A stretch of 13,263 nt of DNA, from assembly GCA_031554215.1 (NCBI GenBank), contig JAVBKF010000042.1, positions 1 to 13,263 of the forward strand. Reading direction: 5' to 3'. The stretch comes from JAVBKE01 sp031554215. Its GTDB lineage: Bacteria > Bacillota > Bacilli > JARBTR01. Both the position numbers and the translations under genes were made by a program. The notes below the pieces were generated by a model. That model saw only the letters and a program-made list of their open reading frames with translations, made no database searches and was not told the origin of the DNA. Shown one piece after another: positions 1 to 7,223 of the stretch. The number at the start of each line of letters is the position of its first letter. The first letter of the stretch is position 1.

Positions 1-355
1 TGATCCCTGCATTAACACCCACAACAATGGCAATTAACATGGCTACAAGCGTTAGTTCAAAGGTGGCTGCAAGGTACGGGAATATCTCATCATTGATTTC
101 TGCTCTTGTTCTAAGCGAAGTTCCCAAGTCGAAATGTGCTAAATGCTTTAAATAATCAAAAAATTGAATGTAAAGTGGTTGGTTGAGCCCTAGTTCTTCC
201 GTCAGCGCTTTAATTGATTCTGTCGTCGCTCGTTGTCCTAGAATCACCTGTGCTGGATTCCCAGGGATTGCGTGAATAATCATAAAGACAATGAATACCA
301 TACCGAACAGAACTGGAACTAGCGCTAGGAGTCGTTTCACTGAATAAGTAAGCAT
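1..355 (-). CDS. Peptide ABC transporter permease, N-terminal part (runs off left edge)
   Basis: This is the first 118 codons of an inner-membrane permease of the DppB/OppB/AppB family, which forms half of the channel of a peptide importer. The protein begins MLTYSVKRLLALVPVLFGM, with a first membrane segment at about residues 8-29. It is followed by the family-typical IPGNPA at about 31-36, an extracytoplasmic stretch with the LGLNQPLYIQF pattern, and a second hydrophobic segment at about 98-118 where the window ends. The ATG at 355 has AGAGGTG a few bases upstream. It lies 172 bp after the binding-protein gene on the same strand, so it is the next gene of that operon. A second permease would be expected beyond the window edge. 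The family is certain; the substrate is not shown. Confidence 0.93.
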   Translation of the reverse strand, partial: MLTYSVKRLLALVPVLFGMVFIVFMIIHAIPGNPAQVILGQRATTESIKALTEELGLNQPLYIQFFDYLKHLAHFDLGTSLRTRAEINDEIFPYLAATFELTLVAMLIAIVVGVNAGI

Positions 356-465
356 GGTTCACACCTCTTCTTATTAAAAATAACCCGCATCAATTCCTCT
401 TATAATCAGGCTTGTCAACATCTACCTCTGATGATCGCCAATCTATGTAGAAGTGATTTTTTAAC

Positions 466-494
466 AATGAAGGAGGGATTCCCCCTCCCCCATT
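466..494 (-). other. Intercistronic RNA hairpin after the binding-protein gene
   Basis: Arms 466-477 and 483-494 form a 12-bp stem with a 5-nt loop. In the minus-strand RNA every position pairs, two of them as G-U. In the plus-strand RNA those two positions would be A-C mismatches, so the structure belongs to the ABC operon transcript. No U-run follows the stem, so a full intrinsic terminator is unlikely. A 3' stabiliser or partial terminator that raises binding-protein mRNA over permease mRNA is the likely role (inference). Confidence 0.7.
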
Positions 495-527
495 CAAATG
501 TCGTTCATCGGGCCGTTGACAATGTCA

Positions 528-2120
528 TTACTTAAAGTTCACACCACCAAAAGATTCAGAACCAGTTGGATGCGGCACGTAACCTGTTACATCTTTATTC
601 GCAGCAATTAAAGGTGTTGAGTGCACTAAGTTAATCCACGGTGCATCTTCATGAATGATGACTTGTGCTTCTTTATAGAGCTCATTCCGAACTGCCGGGT
701 CTGTTTCTGTTTGTGCTTTAATGAGCACATCGTGCAATGCATCATTGGCATAGTAAGAATAGTTATTGCTACCAATGCTGTCCTTATCAAGTAATGTGTA
801 TAGGAAGTTATCAGCATCACCGTTGTCACCAGTCCAACCTAACATGTAGGCAGGAAATTCGCCTTTAGATGCTTTTTCTAGATAAGTAGCCCAGTCGATT
901 GTTTGTAAGTTTACTGTGATGCCAAGCTTTTTCCACTCTGCTTGAATGACCTCAGCTACTTTTTTACCATCTGGCATGTACGGACGTGCAACCGGCATGT
1001 ACCATAGGTCCATTGTGAATCCATCAGGGTAGCCCGCTTCTGTCAGTAAAGCCTTGGCTGCTGTTAGATCATATGGATAATCTTTGATGTCATTGTTATA
1101 GCCTTCAATTCTTGCTGGCATTGGGTTTTTCGCTGGGATGGCTTGCCCTTCATAGAAAGCATCAATTAATGCCTTTTTATCCACAGCCATATTGAGTGCT
1201 TGGCGTACCTTTTTATTATCAAATGGCTTCATCGTTACGTTAAAACCTAGGTAACCAACATTCATTGATGGGCGCTCAATCAGTTGCAACTGGCTATCAT
1301 CTGTCACTTTTTTCTTATCAGACGGGTTCATTCCGTCCATGATGTCGATTTCACCGTTTTGCAAAGCATTGATGCGTGCTGAGTTATCTGGAATGACGCG
1401 GAAAATAACTTGTTTCAACTTTGGCAGTCCTTTTTCATGATAACCATCAAATTTTTCAATGACGATTTTGTCATTTGGCTTCCACTCTTTGAATTTGAAT
1501 GGACCTGTGCCTACTGGATGTTCACGGAACTTGTCACCATATTTCTTCACTGCTGCCGGTGATGCAATACCAAATGGACTCATTGCTAGGTTCTTTAAGA
1601 AAGGCGCTTGCGGGCGAGTCAATGTGAATTCTACAGTGTTTTCATCGACTGCTTTCACTTCTTTAATCACATGACCCTCGTCACCTTTATAACCACCAAA
1701 CATGGTGTAGTAAGGGAACTGCTCATCATCACCATTCATCCAACGATCGAAATTGAAAACAACAGCATCAGCATTGAAATCAGTTCCATCTTGGAATTTA
1801 ACATCTTGTTTCAAATGGAAAGTATACGTCAAATTATCGGCTGATACGTCCCAACTCTCAGCAAGACCTGGATGAATAGTCGTATCTTCTTCGCCATAGG
1901 TCACAACTGTTTCAAAAATCGATTCAGTTACGCGGTAAGTTTCGCCCTCTGTCGTCGAGATTGGGTCGAGCGACGTTGAGTCACCACCGCGTCCAAAAAT
2001 GAGCGTATCACGCTTTGTATTTCCTTTTTCTGACGACTTCTTATCGTCGTTGCCACACCCTGCCAGTAATACACCGACTGTTAAAATGGCTACTAGCATT
2101 ATTAGTAAAGATTTCTTCAT
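528..2120 (-). CDS. Peptide ABC transporter substrate-binding lipoprotein (SBP family 5)
   Basis: The product is an extracellular, membrane-anchored peptide-binding protein of 530 residues, the usual size for DppA/OppA-type proteins. Residues 1-21 are a lipoprotein signal with a KK start, a hydrophobic core and the lipobox LLAGC, which puts the lipidated cysteine at 22. A short charged linker follows. The SBP_bac_5 fold then begins, with the signature around residues 83-127 (HPGLAESWDVS, later DAVVFNFDRW). The start has GGGGAGGAATT upstream. It sits 162 bp after the second ATPase gene and 172 bp before the permease gene, and both gaps carry hairpins. The sequence looks closer to the DppA-type branch than to B. 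subtilis AppA as remembered. Di- or oligopeptides are the likely cargo, but nickel or other ligands cannot be excluded. Confidence 0.94.
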   Translation of the reverse strand: MKKSLLIMLVAILTVGVLLAGCGNDDKKSSEKGNTKRDTLIFGRGGDSTSLDPISTTEGETYRVTESIFETVVTYGEEDTTIHPGLAESWDVSADNLTYTFHLKQDVKFQDGTDFNADAVVFNFDRWMNGDDEQFPYYTMFGGYKGDEGHVIKEVKAVDENTVEFTLTRPQAPFLKNLAMSPFGIASPAAVKKYGDKFREHPVGTGPFKFKEWKPNDKIVIEKFDGYHEKGLPKLKQVIFRVIPDNSARINALQNGEIDIMDGMNPSDKKKVTDDSQLQLIERPSMNVGYLGFNVTMKPFDNKKVRQALNMAVDKKALIDAFYEGQAIPAKNPMPARIEGYNNDIKDYPYDLTAAKALLTEAGYPDGFTMDLWYMPVARPYMPDGKKVAEVIQAEWKKLGITVNLQTIDWATYLEKASKGEFPAYMLGWTGDNGDADNFLYTLLDKDSIGSNNYSYYANDALHDVLIKAQTETDPAVRNELYKEAQVIIHEDAPWINLVHSTPLIAANKDVTGYVPHPTGSESFGGVNFK

Positions 2121-2190
2121 GTTTCAGAATTCCTCCCCTTTGGGTATCTAGGCCAGTGAAAGCGCGTTGATCCCGAAATAAAATATGTAT

Positions 2191-2216
2191 GTCAAAGTAG
2201 CTGATAGCTACTTGAT
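2191..2216 (-). other. Short intercistronic hairpin before the binding-protein gene
   Basis: A perfect 8-bp inverted repeat, AAGTAGCT at 2195-2202 and AGCTACTT at 2206-2213, surrounds a 3-nt loop. The stem can be extended by two or three pairs with a one-base bulge. In the minus-strand direction only an imperfect U-rich stretch follows, so it could be a weak attenuator, a processing site or a 5' stabiliser of the downstream mRNA. The TTGACA next to it has no good -10 partner. Confidence 0.45.
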
Positions 2217-2282
2217 GACCTTGCTTAATCTTCTCTAACTTTGAACCCGTCTGCAAAACATTAGCCACTGCATCGCGTTCAC

Positions 2283-3248
2283 TCACATTAGATGGCAAGC
2301 GACCGCATGACCACTTTCGGTTTCCTTAAACTCAGGTCTTTGGACCTTACAAATCTCCATACATGCCGGACACCTCGTATGAAAAGTACATCCTGAGGGC
2401 GGACTCGACGGGCTTGGTATCTCACCGGTCAGTAGTTGTTCTTCCTTTTGATAATCCGGATCAGGGACTGGAACAGCAGAGAGTAGCGCTTTTGTATAAG
2501 GATGTTGTGGATTCTCATACAAAGTCTCACAATCCGCAATCTCAACAATTCTACCTAGGTACATAACAGCTACTCGGTCACTAACGTGGCGGATGACAGC
2601 AAGATCATGGGCAATAAATAAATAGGTCAAGCCAAATTCAGCCTGAATATCTTGAAATAAATTGAGTACTTGCGACTGCACAGAAACATCCAGTGCCGAT
2701 ACAGGTTCATCAGCGATAATCAGCTTCGGGCGAGTCATTAGCGCCCTCGCAATCCCAATCCGTTGCCGCTGACCACCGCTTAGTTGATGCGGATAACGTT
2801 TCAAATGATCGCTACTAAGCCCAACTACCCCAGCCATTTTCAGGACCGCTTCCGCCCGCGATGTTTTGTCGCCAATACCATGAACAATAAGCGGTTCCTC
2901 AAGGATTTTCCCAACTGAATGGCGCGGATTGAGCGATGCATAAGGATCTTGAAAAACCATTTGAATTTCCCGGCGAGCCTTCCGAATTTCTGCGCGAGAA
3001 AGCGTTTGTAAATCCTGCTGATCAAACATAATTCTGCCTTCATCGCTATCAATGAGGCGCATAACCAAACGACCAGTCGTCGACTTACCACTACCACTCT
3101 CACCGACGATCCCTAGCGTCTCCCCTTTTTTCACAGAGAAAGAAACATCATCGACCGCCTTAACAGCACCAACCTTTTTACCCAGTAATCCGCCGGTAAT
3201 CGGAAAATACTTCTTCAGCGACACAACTTCCAGGAGATTCTCACTCAT
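2283..3248 (-). CDS. Peptide ABC transporter ATP-binding protein (DppF/OppF/AppF type)
   Basis: This is a cytoplasmic ATPase of 321 residues that pairs with the upstream DppD-type ATPase to power peptide import. Visible motifs are Walker A GESGSGKS at 49-56, Q-loop Q100, signature LSGGQ at 156-160, Walker B LIIADE at 176-181 and switch histidine H214. The C-terminal oligopeptide/dipeptide extension includes the TGEIPSPSSPPSGC stretch and a cysteine cluster at C287, C293, C296 and C300. The loop region QDPYASLNPR is typical of the F-type subunit. The start has GGAGGTTT upstream, inside the tail of the preceding gene, whose stop lies only 3 bp away, so the two are translated together. All catalytic residues are present. 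Confidence 0.95.
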   Translation of the reverse strand: MSENLLEVVSLKKYFPITGGLLGKKVGAVKAVDDVSFSVKKGETLGIVGESGSGKSTTGRLVMRLIDSDEGRIMFDQQDLQTLSRAEIRKARREIQMVFQDPYASLNPRHSVGKILEEPLIVHGIGDKTSRAEAVLKMAGVVGLSSDHLKRYPHQLSGGQRQRIGIARALMTRPKLIIADEPVSALDVSVQSQVLNLFQDIQAEFGLTYLFIAHDLAVIRHVSDRVAVMYLGRIVEIADCETLYENPQHPYTKALLSAVPVPDPDYQKEEQLLTGEIPSPSSPPSGCTFHTRCPACMEICKVQRPEFKETESGHAVACHLM

Positions 3249-3251
3249 GAC

Positions 3252-4241
3252 TTAGCAAACCTCCATCTCTTTTTCAACGAGTAGACAACGAACGAGATGG
3301 TCCGCTTCTGTCTCAATTAATGCTGGACTTTCTGTACCACATGCTGCAAATGCATGGGCGCAGCGGTCAGCAAAATGACATCCCGCTGTAATCGTGCCTG
3401 GCTTTGGTACATTTCCTGGAATCGAGTACAAACGTTCATCCTTCCCGCCCAAACTCGGCAAAGACCTCAGTAACCCCTTCGTATAGGGATGTTGCGGATT
3501 TTGAAAAATGGCTCTAACGCTTCCCTGCTCGACAATCCTACCAGCATACATCACTAACACGCGGTCGCAAATCTCAGCAACAACCCCAAGGTCATGTGTG
3601 ATGAAAATGATTGATGTATTCGTCTTGCGATTGAGTTCACGCATGAGTGCAAGTATTTGTGATTGTATCGTGACATCGAGTGCCGTCGTTGGCTCGTCCG
3701 CAATTAAAACCTCTGGCTGACAAACCATCGCCATGGCAATCATGACCCGCTGCCGCATTCCACCAGACAATTGGTGAGGATATTCACGCATCATTGCCTC
3801 AGCGCGTGCCAGACCAACGCTTTTCAGAACAGTCACACATAATTGCCGCCTCTCTGCCTTAGAAAGGTTTGTATGAAGCTTGACCGTTTCAAGCAACTGA
3901 TCACCAATTGTAAAAAGTGGATTCAATGACGTCATCGGTTCTTGAAAGATCATCGCTAACTGATTGCCACGGATTTTCCGCATTTCCCGATCAGATACTT
4001 GCAATAAATTCTTCCCTTGAAACTGAATTTCACTGTTCTCAATAAGTGCCGTTGTCCCTTTAAGAAGCCCCATAATAGCAAGCGATGTAACACTCTTGCC
4101 GCTTCCAGACTCACCGACAATCCCTAGCACTTCACCCTTATGTAGTTGAAAAGAAACATTCGCAATTGTGTTAATCCGTTTGCGCCCAGAAGTGAAATCA
4201 ATATTTAAATTTTTTACATCTAATAGGATTTGCTCAACCAC
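3252..4241 (-). CDS. Peptide ABC transporter ATP-binding protein (DppD/OppD/AppD type), first gene of the operon
   Basis: This is the partner ATPase, 329 residues from a GTG start at 4241. That start has AAGGGGTG about 6 bp upstream and gives the family-typical beginning VEQILLDVKNL. A longer in-frame reading from a GTG at 4286 has poor spacing to a ribosome binding site and adds 15 atypical residues, so I reject it. Motifs are Walker A GESGSGKS at 43-50, Q-loop Q100, signature LSGGM at 158-162, Walker B VLIADE at 178-183 and H216. The C-terminal domain has the usual GCHFADRC cluster. Gene order D-F-SBP-permease matches the app operon of B. subtilis. The 129 bp between this gene and the glnA terminator show no convincing promoter or GlnR box. 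Confidence 0.94.
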   Translation of the reverse strand: MVEQILLDVKNLNIDFTSGRKRINTIANVSFQLHKGEVLGIVGESGSGKSVTSLAIMGLLKGTTALIENSEIQFQGKNLLQVSDREMRKIRGNQLAMIFQEPMTSLNPLFTIGDQLLETVKLHTNLSKAERRQLCVTVLKSVGLARAEAMMREYPHQLSGGMRQRVMIAMAMVCQPEVLIADEPTTALDVTIQSQILALMRELNRKTNTSIIFITHDLGVVAEICDRVLVMYAGRIVEQGSVRAIFQNPQHPYTKGLLRSLPSLGGKDERLYSIPGNVPKPGTITAGCHFADRCAHAFAACGTESPALIETEADHLVRCLLVEKEMEVC

Positions 4242-4370
4242 TCGTAACACCCCTTGTACCACAATTAGAACTTCGGCACTGAACACTTTGAAAATGACAA
4301 TTACTCTCCTTACCCTGAGTGGTGAATCACTGCTAGCCTGAATTACGTGGATACCCTAAATCTATGCCGA

Positions 4371-4436
4371 TAAAATAAAAAAATACCAACATCGGCGACG
4401 AACTTTGGATAGTTTGTCGTAACGATATTGGTATTT
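4371..4436 (-). terminator. Rho-independent terminator of glnRA (two-stem form)
   Basis: Arms 4423-4436 and 4381-4394 make a 14-bp stem in the minus-strand RNA, with one U-G pair. It is followed by a U-rich tract (plus-strand A-run 4371-4383). The 28-nt loop contains a second hairpin, 4411-4419 with 4396-4404, of 9 positions with one mismatch in this strand. It starts about 50 bp after the glnA stop and separates glnRA from the peptide-transport operon. Confidence 0.85.
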
Positions 4437-4488
4437 GATTTCGTGTGATTTTACGCAGCTATTGCATATCAAGTAAGTGATGACCAAT

Positions 4489-5826
4489 TTAGTACATCGA
4501 CATATAGTTATCACGTTCCCACTGATGAACGTACGTACGGAATGCATCCCACTCAATTTCCTTTGCCTCTAGGAAATGCGCCAAGATATGGTCACCGAGT
4601 GCCGATTTAACAATTTCATCCCCGACAAGATTGTCAAGCGCAAGTTTCAGTGAACCTGGTAAATCCTCAATGCCCTCTGCCTTCCGCTCTGCATCTGTCA
4701 TGGCATAAATATTACGGTCAACTGGCGCGGGTACAGCCATTTTATGCTTAATCCCTTCGAGACCTGCTTTGAGAATAACGGCCATTGCGAGATAAGGGTT
4801 TGCCATTGGATCAACATTCCGTAACTCGATCCGGGTACTGAGTCCGCGTGATGCTGGAATCCGAATGAGTGGACTACGATTCTTATTTGACCAAGCTACA
4901 TAACAGGGTGCTTCATGCCCGGGCACCAAACGCTTGTATGAATTAACTGTTGGATTTGTTATCGCTGTGTAATTGACAACATGCTTTAGTGTTCCAGCAA
5001 TGAAATGCATTGCATCTTCACTGAGCCCTGAATCTGCCTTCTCATCAAAGAAAGCATTTTCATTTCCTCTAAAAAGTGACACGTTACAGTGCATCCCTGA
5101 TCCAGCAAGGTCATAAACAGGCTTTGCCATAAAGGTAGCATGAAGATTGTGCTGCCTTGCAATGGTTTTAACGGCTAATTTGAATGTCTGAATATGATCA
5201 CAGGCCTTAAGTACATCTGCATATTTAAAATCAATTTCATGCTGTCCCATCCCTACTTCGTGATGTGAAGCTTCGACTTCAAATCCCATTTCTTCGAGTT
5301 CAAGTACGATATCACGACGGCAGTTTTCACCAAGATCTGTTGGTGCAAAATCGAAATAGCCACCTTTATCGTTCAGTTCAAGCGTTGGTTCACCATCTTC
5401 ATCGAGTTTAAATAGGAAGAACTCCGGCTCAGGTCCAAGATTGAAACTTGTGAACCCAAGTTCCTTCATTTCCGCAAGTACCCGATTTAAATTCCCGCGT
5501 GGGTCTCCTGCAAACGGAACCCCGTCAGGCGTATAAATATCACAGATCAAACGACCGACAGCGCCAGTTTCCTTCGTCCACGGGAAAATTGCCCATGTAT
5601 CAAGATCAGGATGAAGTAACATATCAGACTCTTCAATCCGAACAAACCCTTCAATTGAAGAACCATCAAACATCATTAAATTGTTCATCGCCTTATCTAA
5701 TTGACTTACCGGAATTTCAACATTCTTGATGACACCAAATATATCAGTGAACTGTAGGCGAATAAACCGCACATTATTTTCTGCTACAAGTGCCCTAATC
5801 TTCTCTTTCGTAAACGTCGCTCCCAT
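4489..5826 (-). CDS. glnA: Glutamine synthetase, type I-alpha
   Basis: Glutamine synthetase makes glutamine from glutamate, ammonia and ATP as a cytoplasmic dodecamer, and in Bacilli it also signals nitrogen status to GlnR. The protein has 445 residues, close to the 444 of B. subtilis GlnA, and aligns along its length. Visible are the N-terminal FTDIFG and MFDGSSIEGFVRIEESDM (R63 matches the feedback arginine R62). Metal and substrate residues lie in GPEPEFFLF (E133, E135), HHEVGMGQHEIDF (E190, E197) and GSGMHCN. The flap NPTVNSYKRLVPGHEAP carries E305, equivalent to the feedback residue E304. The C-terminus ends YMSMY. I place the start at the second of two close ATGs (5826), because GGGAGA lies 6 bp before it and runs into the first ATG (5832). 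It follows glnR by 29 bp and is co-transcribed with it. Confidence 0.97.
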   Translation of the reverse strand: MGATFTKEKIRALVAENNVRFIRLQFTDIFGVIKNVEIPVSQLDKAMNNLMMFDGSSIEGFVRIEESDMLLHPDLDTWAIFPWTKETGAVGRLICDIYTPDGVPFAGDPRGNLNRVLAEMKELGFTSFNLGPEPEFFLFKLDEDGEPTLELNDKGGYFDFAPTDLGENCRRDIVLELEEMGFEVEASHHEVGMGQHEIDFKYADVLKACDHIQTFKLAVKTIARQHNLHATFMAKPVYDLAGSGMHCNVSLFRGNENAFFDEKADSGLSEDAMHFIAGTLKHVVNYTAITNPTVNSYKRLVPGHEAPCYVAWSNKNRSPLIRIPASRGLSTRIELRNVDPMANPYLAMAVILKAGLEGIKHKMAVPAPVDRNIYAMTDAERKAEGIEDLPGSLKLALDNLVGDEIVKSALGDHILAHFLEAKEIEWDAFRTYVHQWERDNYMSMY

Positions 5827-5855
5827 AAACATTCTCCCATCATTTTTTTCTCAAA

Positions 5856-6236
5856 TTATTTATTAAAAAAATTCCCCTTACCTTGATTAAATCGACCTGC
5901 TTGCTTCAATTCTTCATGAAAAATTTTTCTCATTTCAGTTTCGGACACTTTTTTCTCCGAACTTTCACCGGCAATCTCGTTTAGTAACCCTTTATCCCTA
6001 AATACTTTTTTGATGCCTGCCATGTTCAGTCCATCCTGCAACAATCGCCTGATCTCCTTCAGTCTTGCTAAATCCTGGAAAGAGTAAAGACGCTGTTTAC
6101 CATTAGTACGTGCTGGTTTGATCAGCCCATTCTGCTCATAATAGCGAATCTGTCGTGCGGTTAAGCCAGTCTGCCCTGTAACAACGCCAATTGGAAATAA
6201 AGGGGTGTACTCATGTTCATTGTTTGCATTTGGCAC
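5856..6236 (-). CDS. glnR: Glutamine synthetase repressor, MerR family
   Basis: GlnR is the nitrogen regulator that represses glnRA when glutamine is plentiful, after contact with feedback-inhibited glutamine synthetase. The product is 126 residues, slightly shorter than the B. subtilis protein. The N-terminal winged helix-turn-helix is clear: PLFPIGVV at 12-19, then TARQIRYYEQNGLIKPAR at 26-43 and LYSFQDLARL. The linker ends NMAGIKKVF, and the C-terminal tail ELKQAGRFNQG matches the GlnR autoinhibitory tail. The start is GTG, with AAGGAG 10 bp upstream. Two GlnR boxes lie in its promoter, so it is autoregulated. Confidence 0.95.
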   Translation of the reverse strand: MPNANNEHEYTPLFPIGVVTGQTGLTARQIRYYEQNGLIKPARTNGKQRLYSFQDLARLKEIRRLLQDGLNMAGIKKVFRDKGLLNEIAGESSEKKVSETEMRKIFHEELKQAGRFNQGKGNFFNK

Positions 6237-6269
6237 CTTTACCGCACTCCTTCCTAATTCTATGTCAGT

Positions 6270-6299
6270 ATTATATGCTTATGTGATTATAAATGTCAA
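6270..6299 (-). promoter_or_regulatory. Sigma-A promoter of glnRA
   Basis: In the minus-strand direction a perfect TTGACA (6294-6299) is separated by 18 bp from a perfect TATAAT (6270-6275). Transcription would start near 6262, leaving a short leader before the glnR ribosome binding site. The -35 lies inside the second GlnR box, so bound GlnR would block RNA polymerase. Confidence 0.88.
6282..6298 (-). promoter_or_regulatory. GlnR operator 2, overlapping the -35
   Basis: The site reads TGACATTTATAATCACA on the minus strand and matches the GlnR consensus at all but one defined position. It covers the -35 hexamer and part of the spacer. Its start lies 23 bp from that of operator 1, close to two helical turns, so two dimers could bind the same face of the DNA. 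Confidence 0.75.
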
Positions 6300-6304
6300 A
6301 CTCA

Positions 6305-6321
6305 TGTTAGGTTTTCTGACA
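6305..6321 (-). promoter_or_regulatory. GlnR operator 1
   Basis: In the minus-strand direction the site reads TGTCAGAAAACCTAACA, a full match to the GlnR/TnrA consensus TGTNAN7TNACA. It lies just upstream of the -35 element, where the first operator of B. subtilis glnRA also lies. Confidence 0.87.
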
Positions 6322-6371
6322 TCTATTTTAAACCCATTATATCTACACTTGCTGAGGAAAACACTTTCATT

Positions 6372-6400
6372 TTTTAAATTCCGACACTTTATGCTACACT
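6372..6400 (+). promoter_or_regulatory. Candidate promoter of the alkylation-repair gene
   Basis: An extended -10, TG-C-TACACT (TG at 6392-6393, TACACT at 6395-6400), has a weak -35, TTTTAA, at 6372-6377 with a 17-bp spacer. It points right, away from glnR, and ends about 57 bp before the proposed ATG. The short palindrome TACACTGTGTA covers the -10 and could be an operator, but nothing else supports that. Confidence 0.45.
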
Positions 6401-6456
6401 GTGTACATCAAATGAGCAATAATTTGTTCCGTAACGAACTGAAAGGAATGACGCCG

Positions 6457-7161
6457 ATGACCCTAACTGAGATCATGCAGGAACTCAAAGCACTTGGCAC
6501 CGAACAAACAAAAAAAACATTTATAAGGCACGGCGCAACCGACCTTTTTGGCGTGAAAATTGGCGACTTAAAAAAGCTAGTCAAATATGTTAAGAAAGAC
6601 CAACAACTCGCATTAGATTTATATGCAACAGGCAATTCTGATGCGATGTACCTCGCGGGACTTGCCGTTGATCCGAAGCAAATGACTAAGGAACAACTGC
6701 AAAGTTGGGCCTGTACAGCAACATGGTATGCAACAGCTGAATCCGTTGTCGCAAACGTTGCTGCAGAGTCGAAATTCGCTGTAGAACTGGCACGAGAATG
6801 GATCACATCTGATTGCGAAAACATTGCCACTGCTGGTTGGAGTACCTATACAAACTACCTATCGATCACACCCGATGACCAAATTGATTTTCCGGAAGTT
6901 GCCGAACTCCTTACACTGGTCAGCGACACAATCCATCGTGAAAGAAATCGTGTCCGCTACACAATGAATGGATTTGTCATCGGTGTCGGTACCTTTACAA
7001 TCCCTTTGCACGGCGACGCGAGAGCAATCGCTGAAACGATCGGTGCAGTAAAGGTTGATGTCGGTGATACATCTTGTAAAGTCCCTTTTGCTCCAAGCTA
7101 TTTAGATAAAGTTGAAACAATGGGACGAATTGGTTACAAAAAGAAAACGTGCATTTGTTAG
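6457..7161 (+). CDS. DNA alkylation repair family protein (AlkD-like HEAT-repeat fold)
   Basis: The product has 234 residues and belongs to the DNA alkylation repair family (COG4912-like), helical HEAT-repeat proteins related to AlkD that remove alkylated bases. Recognisable segments are GVKIGDLKKLVK at about 32-43, LALDLYATGNSDAMYLAGL at about 51-69, the aromatic ATWYATAESVVA stretch at about 88-99, ASAGW-like IATAGWSTY at 123-131, and RNRVRYTMNGFVIGVG at about 163-178. The basic end is GRIGYKKKTC. The start is the ATG at 6457, with AAAGGA about 8 bp upstream. The open frame extends further left but runs through the glnR promoter, so longer starts are unlikely. It is a single-gene unit. This branch is distant from B. 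cereus AlkD, so glycosylase activity is inferred from family naming. Confidence 0.85.
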   Translation: MTLTEIMQELKALGTEQTKKTFIRHGATDLFGVKIGDLKKLVKYVKKDQQLALDLYATGNSDAMYLAGLAVDPKQMTKEQLQSWACTATWYATAESVVANVAAESKFAVELAREWITSDCENIATAGWSTYTNYLSITPDDQIDFPEVAELLTLVSDTIHRERNRVRYTMNGFVIGVGTFTIPLHGDARAIAETIGAVKVDVGDTSCKVPFAPSYLDKVETMGRIGYKKKTCIC

Positions 7162-7223
7162 TTTTCTTGTAGTCAATCATCGCCGTTTGCAACTACCGAA
7201 ACTCCTTGTCGTATCCCTGATAG

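Noticed and set aside
2041..2298. Minus-strand frame of 85 codons between the ATPase and binding-protein genes
   Set aside because: It overlaps the 3' end of one gene and the signal-peptide region of the next in another frame, and has no family resemblance.
4242..4286. Longer start for the first ATPase gene (GTG at 4286)
   Set aside because: The nearest AGGAG is about 19 bp away, and the 15 extra residues are not seen in the family; the GTG at 4241 has a well-placed AAGGGGTG.
4242..4370. CodY-like or GlnR-like site upstream of the peptide operon
   Set aside because: The best CodY-like match has about five mismatches in fifteen positions, and no TGTNAN7TNACA pattern is present.
6205..6456. 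N-terminal extension of the alkylation-repair gene
   Set aside because: The extra 84 codons cross the glnR promoter and operators and have no family similarity; the ATG at 6457 has a suitable ribosome binding site and family-like sequence begins there.
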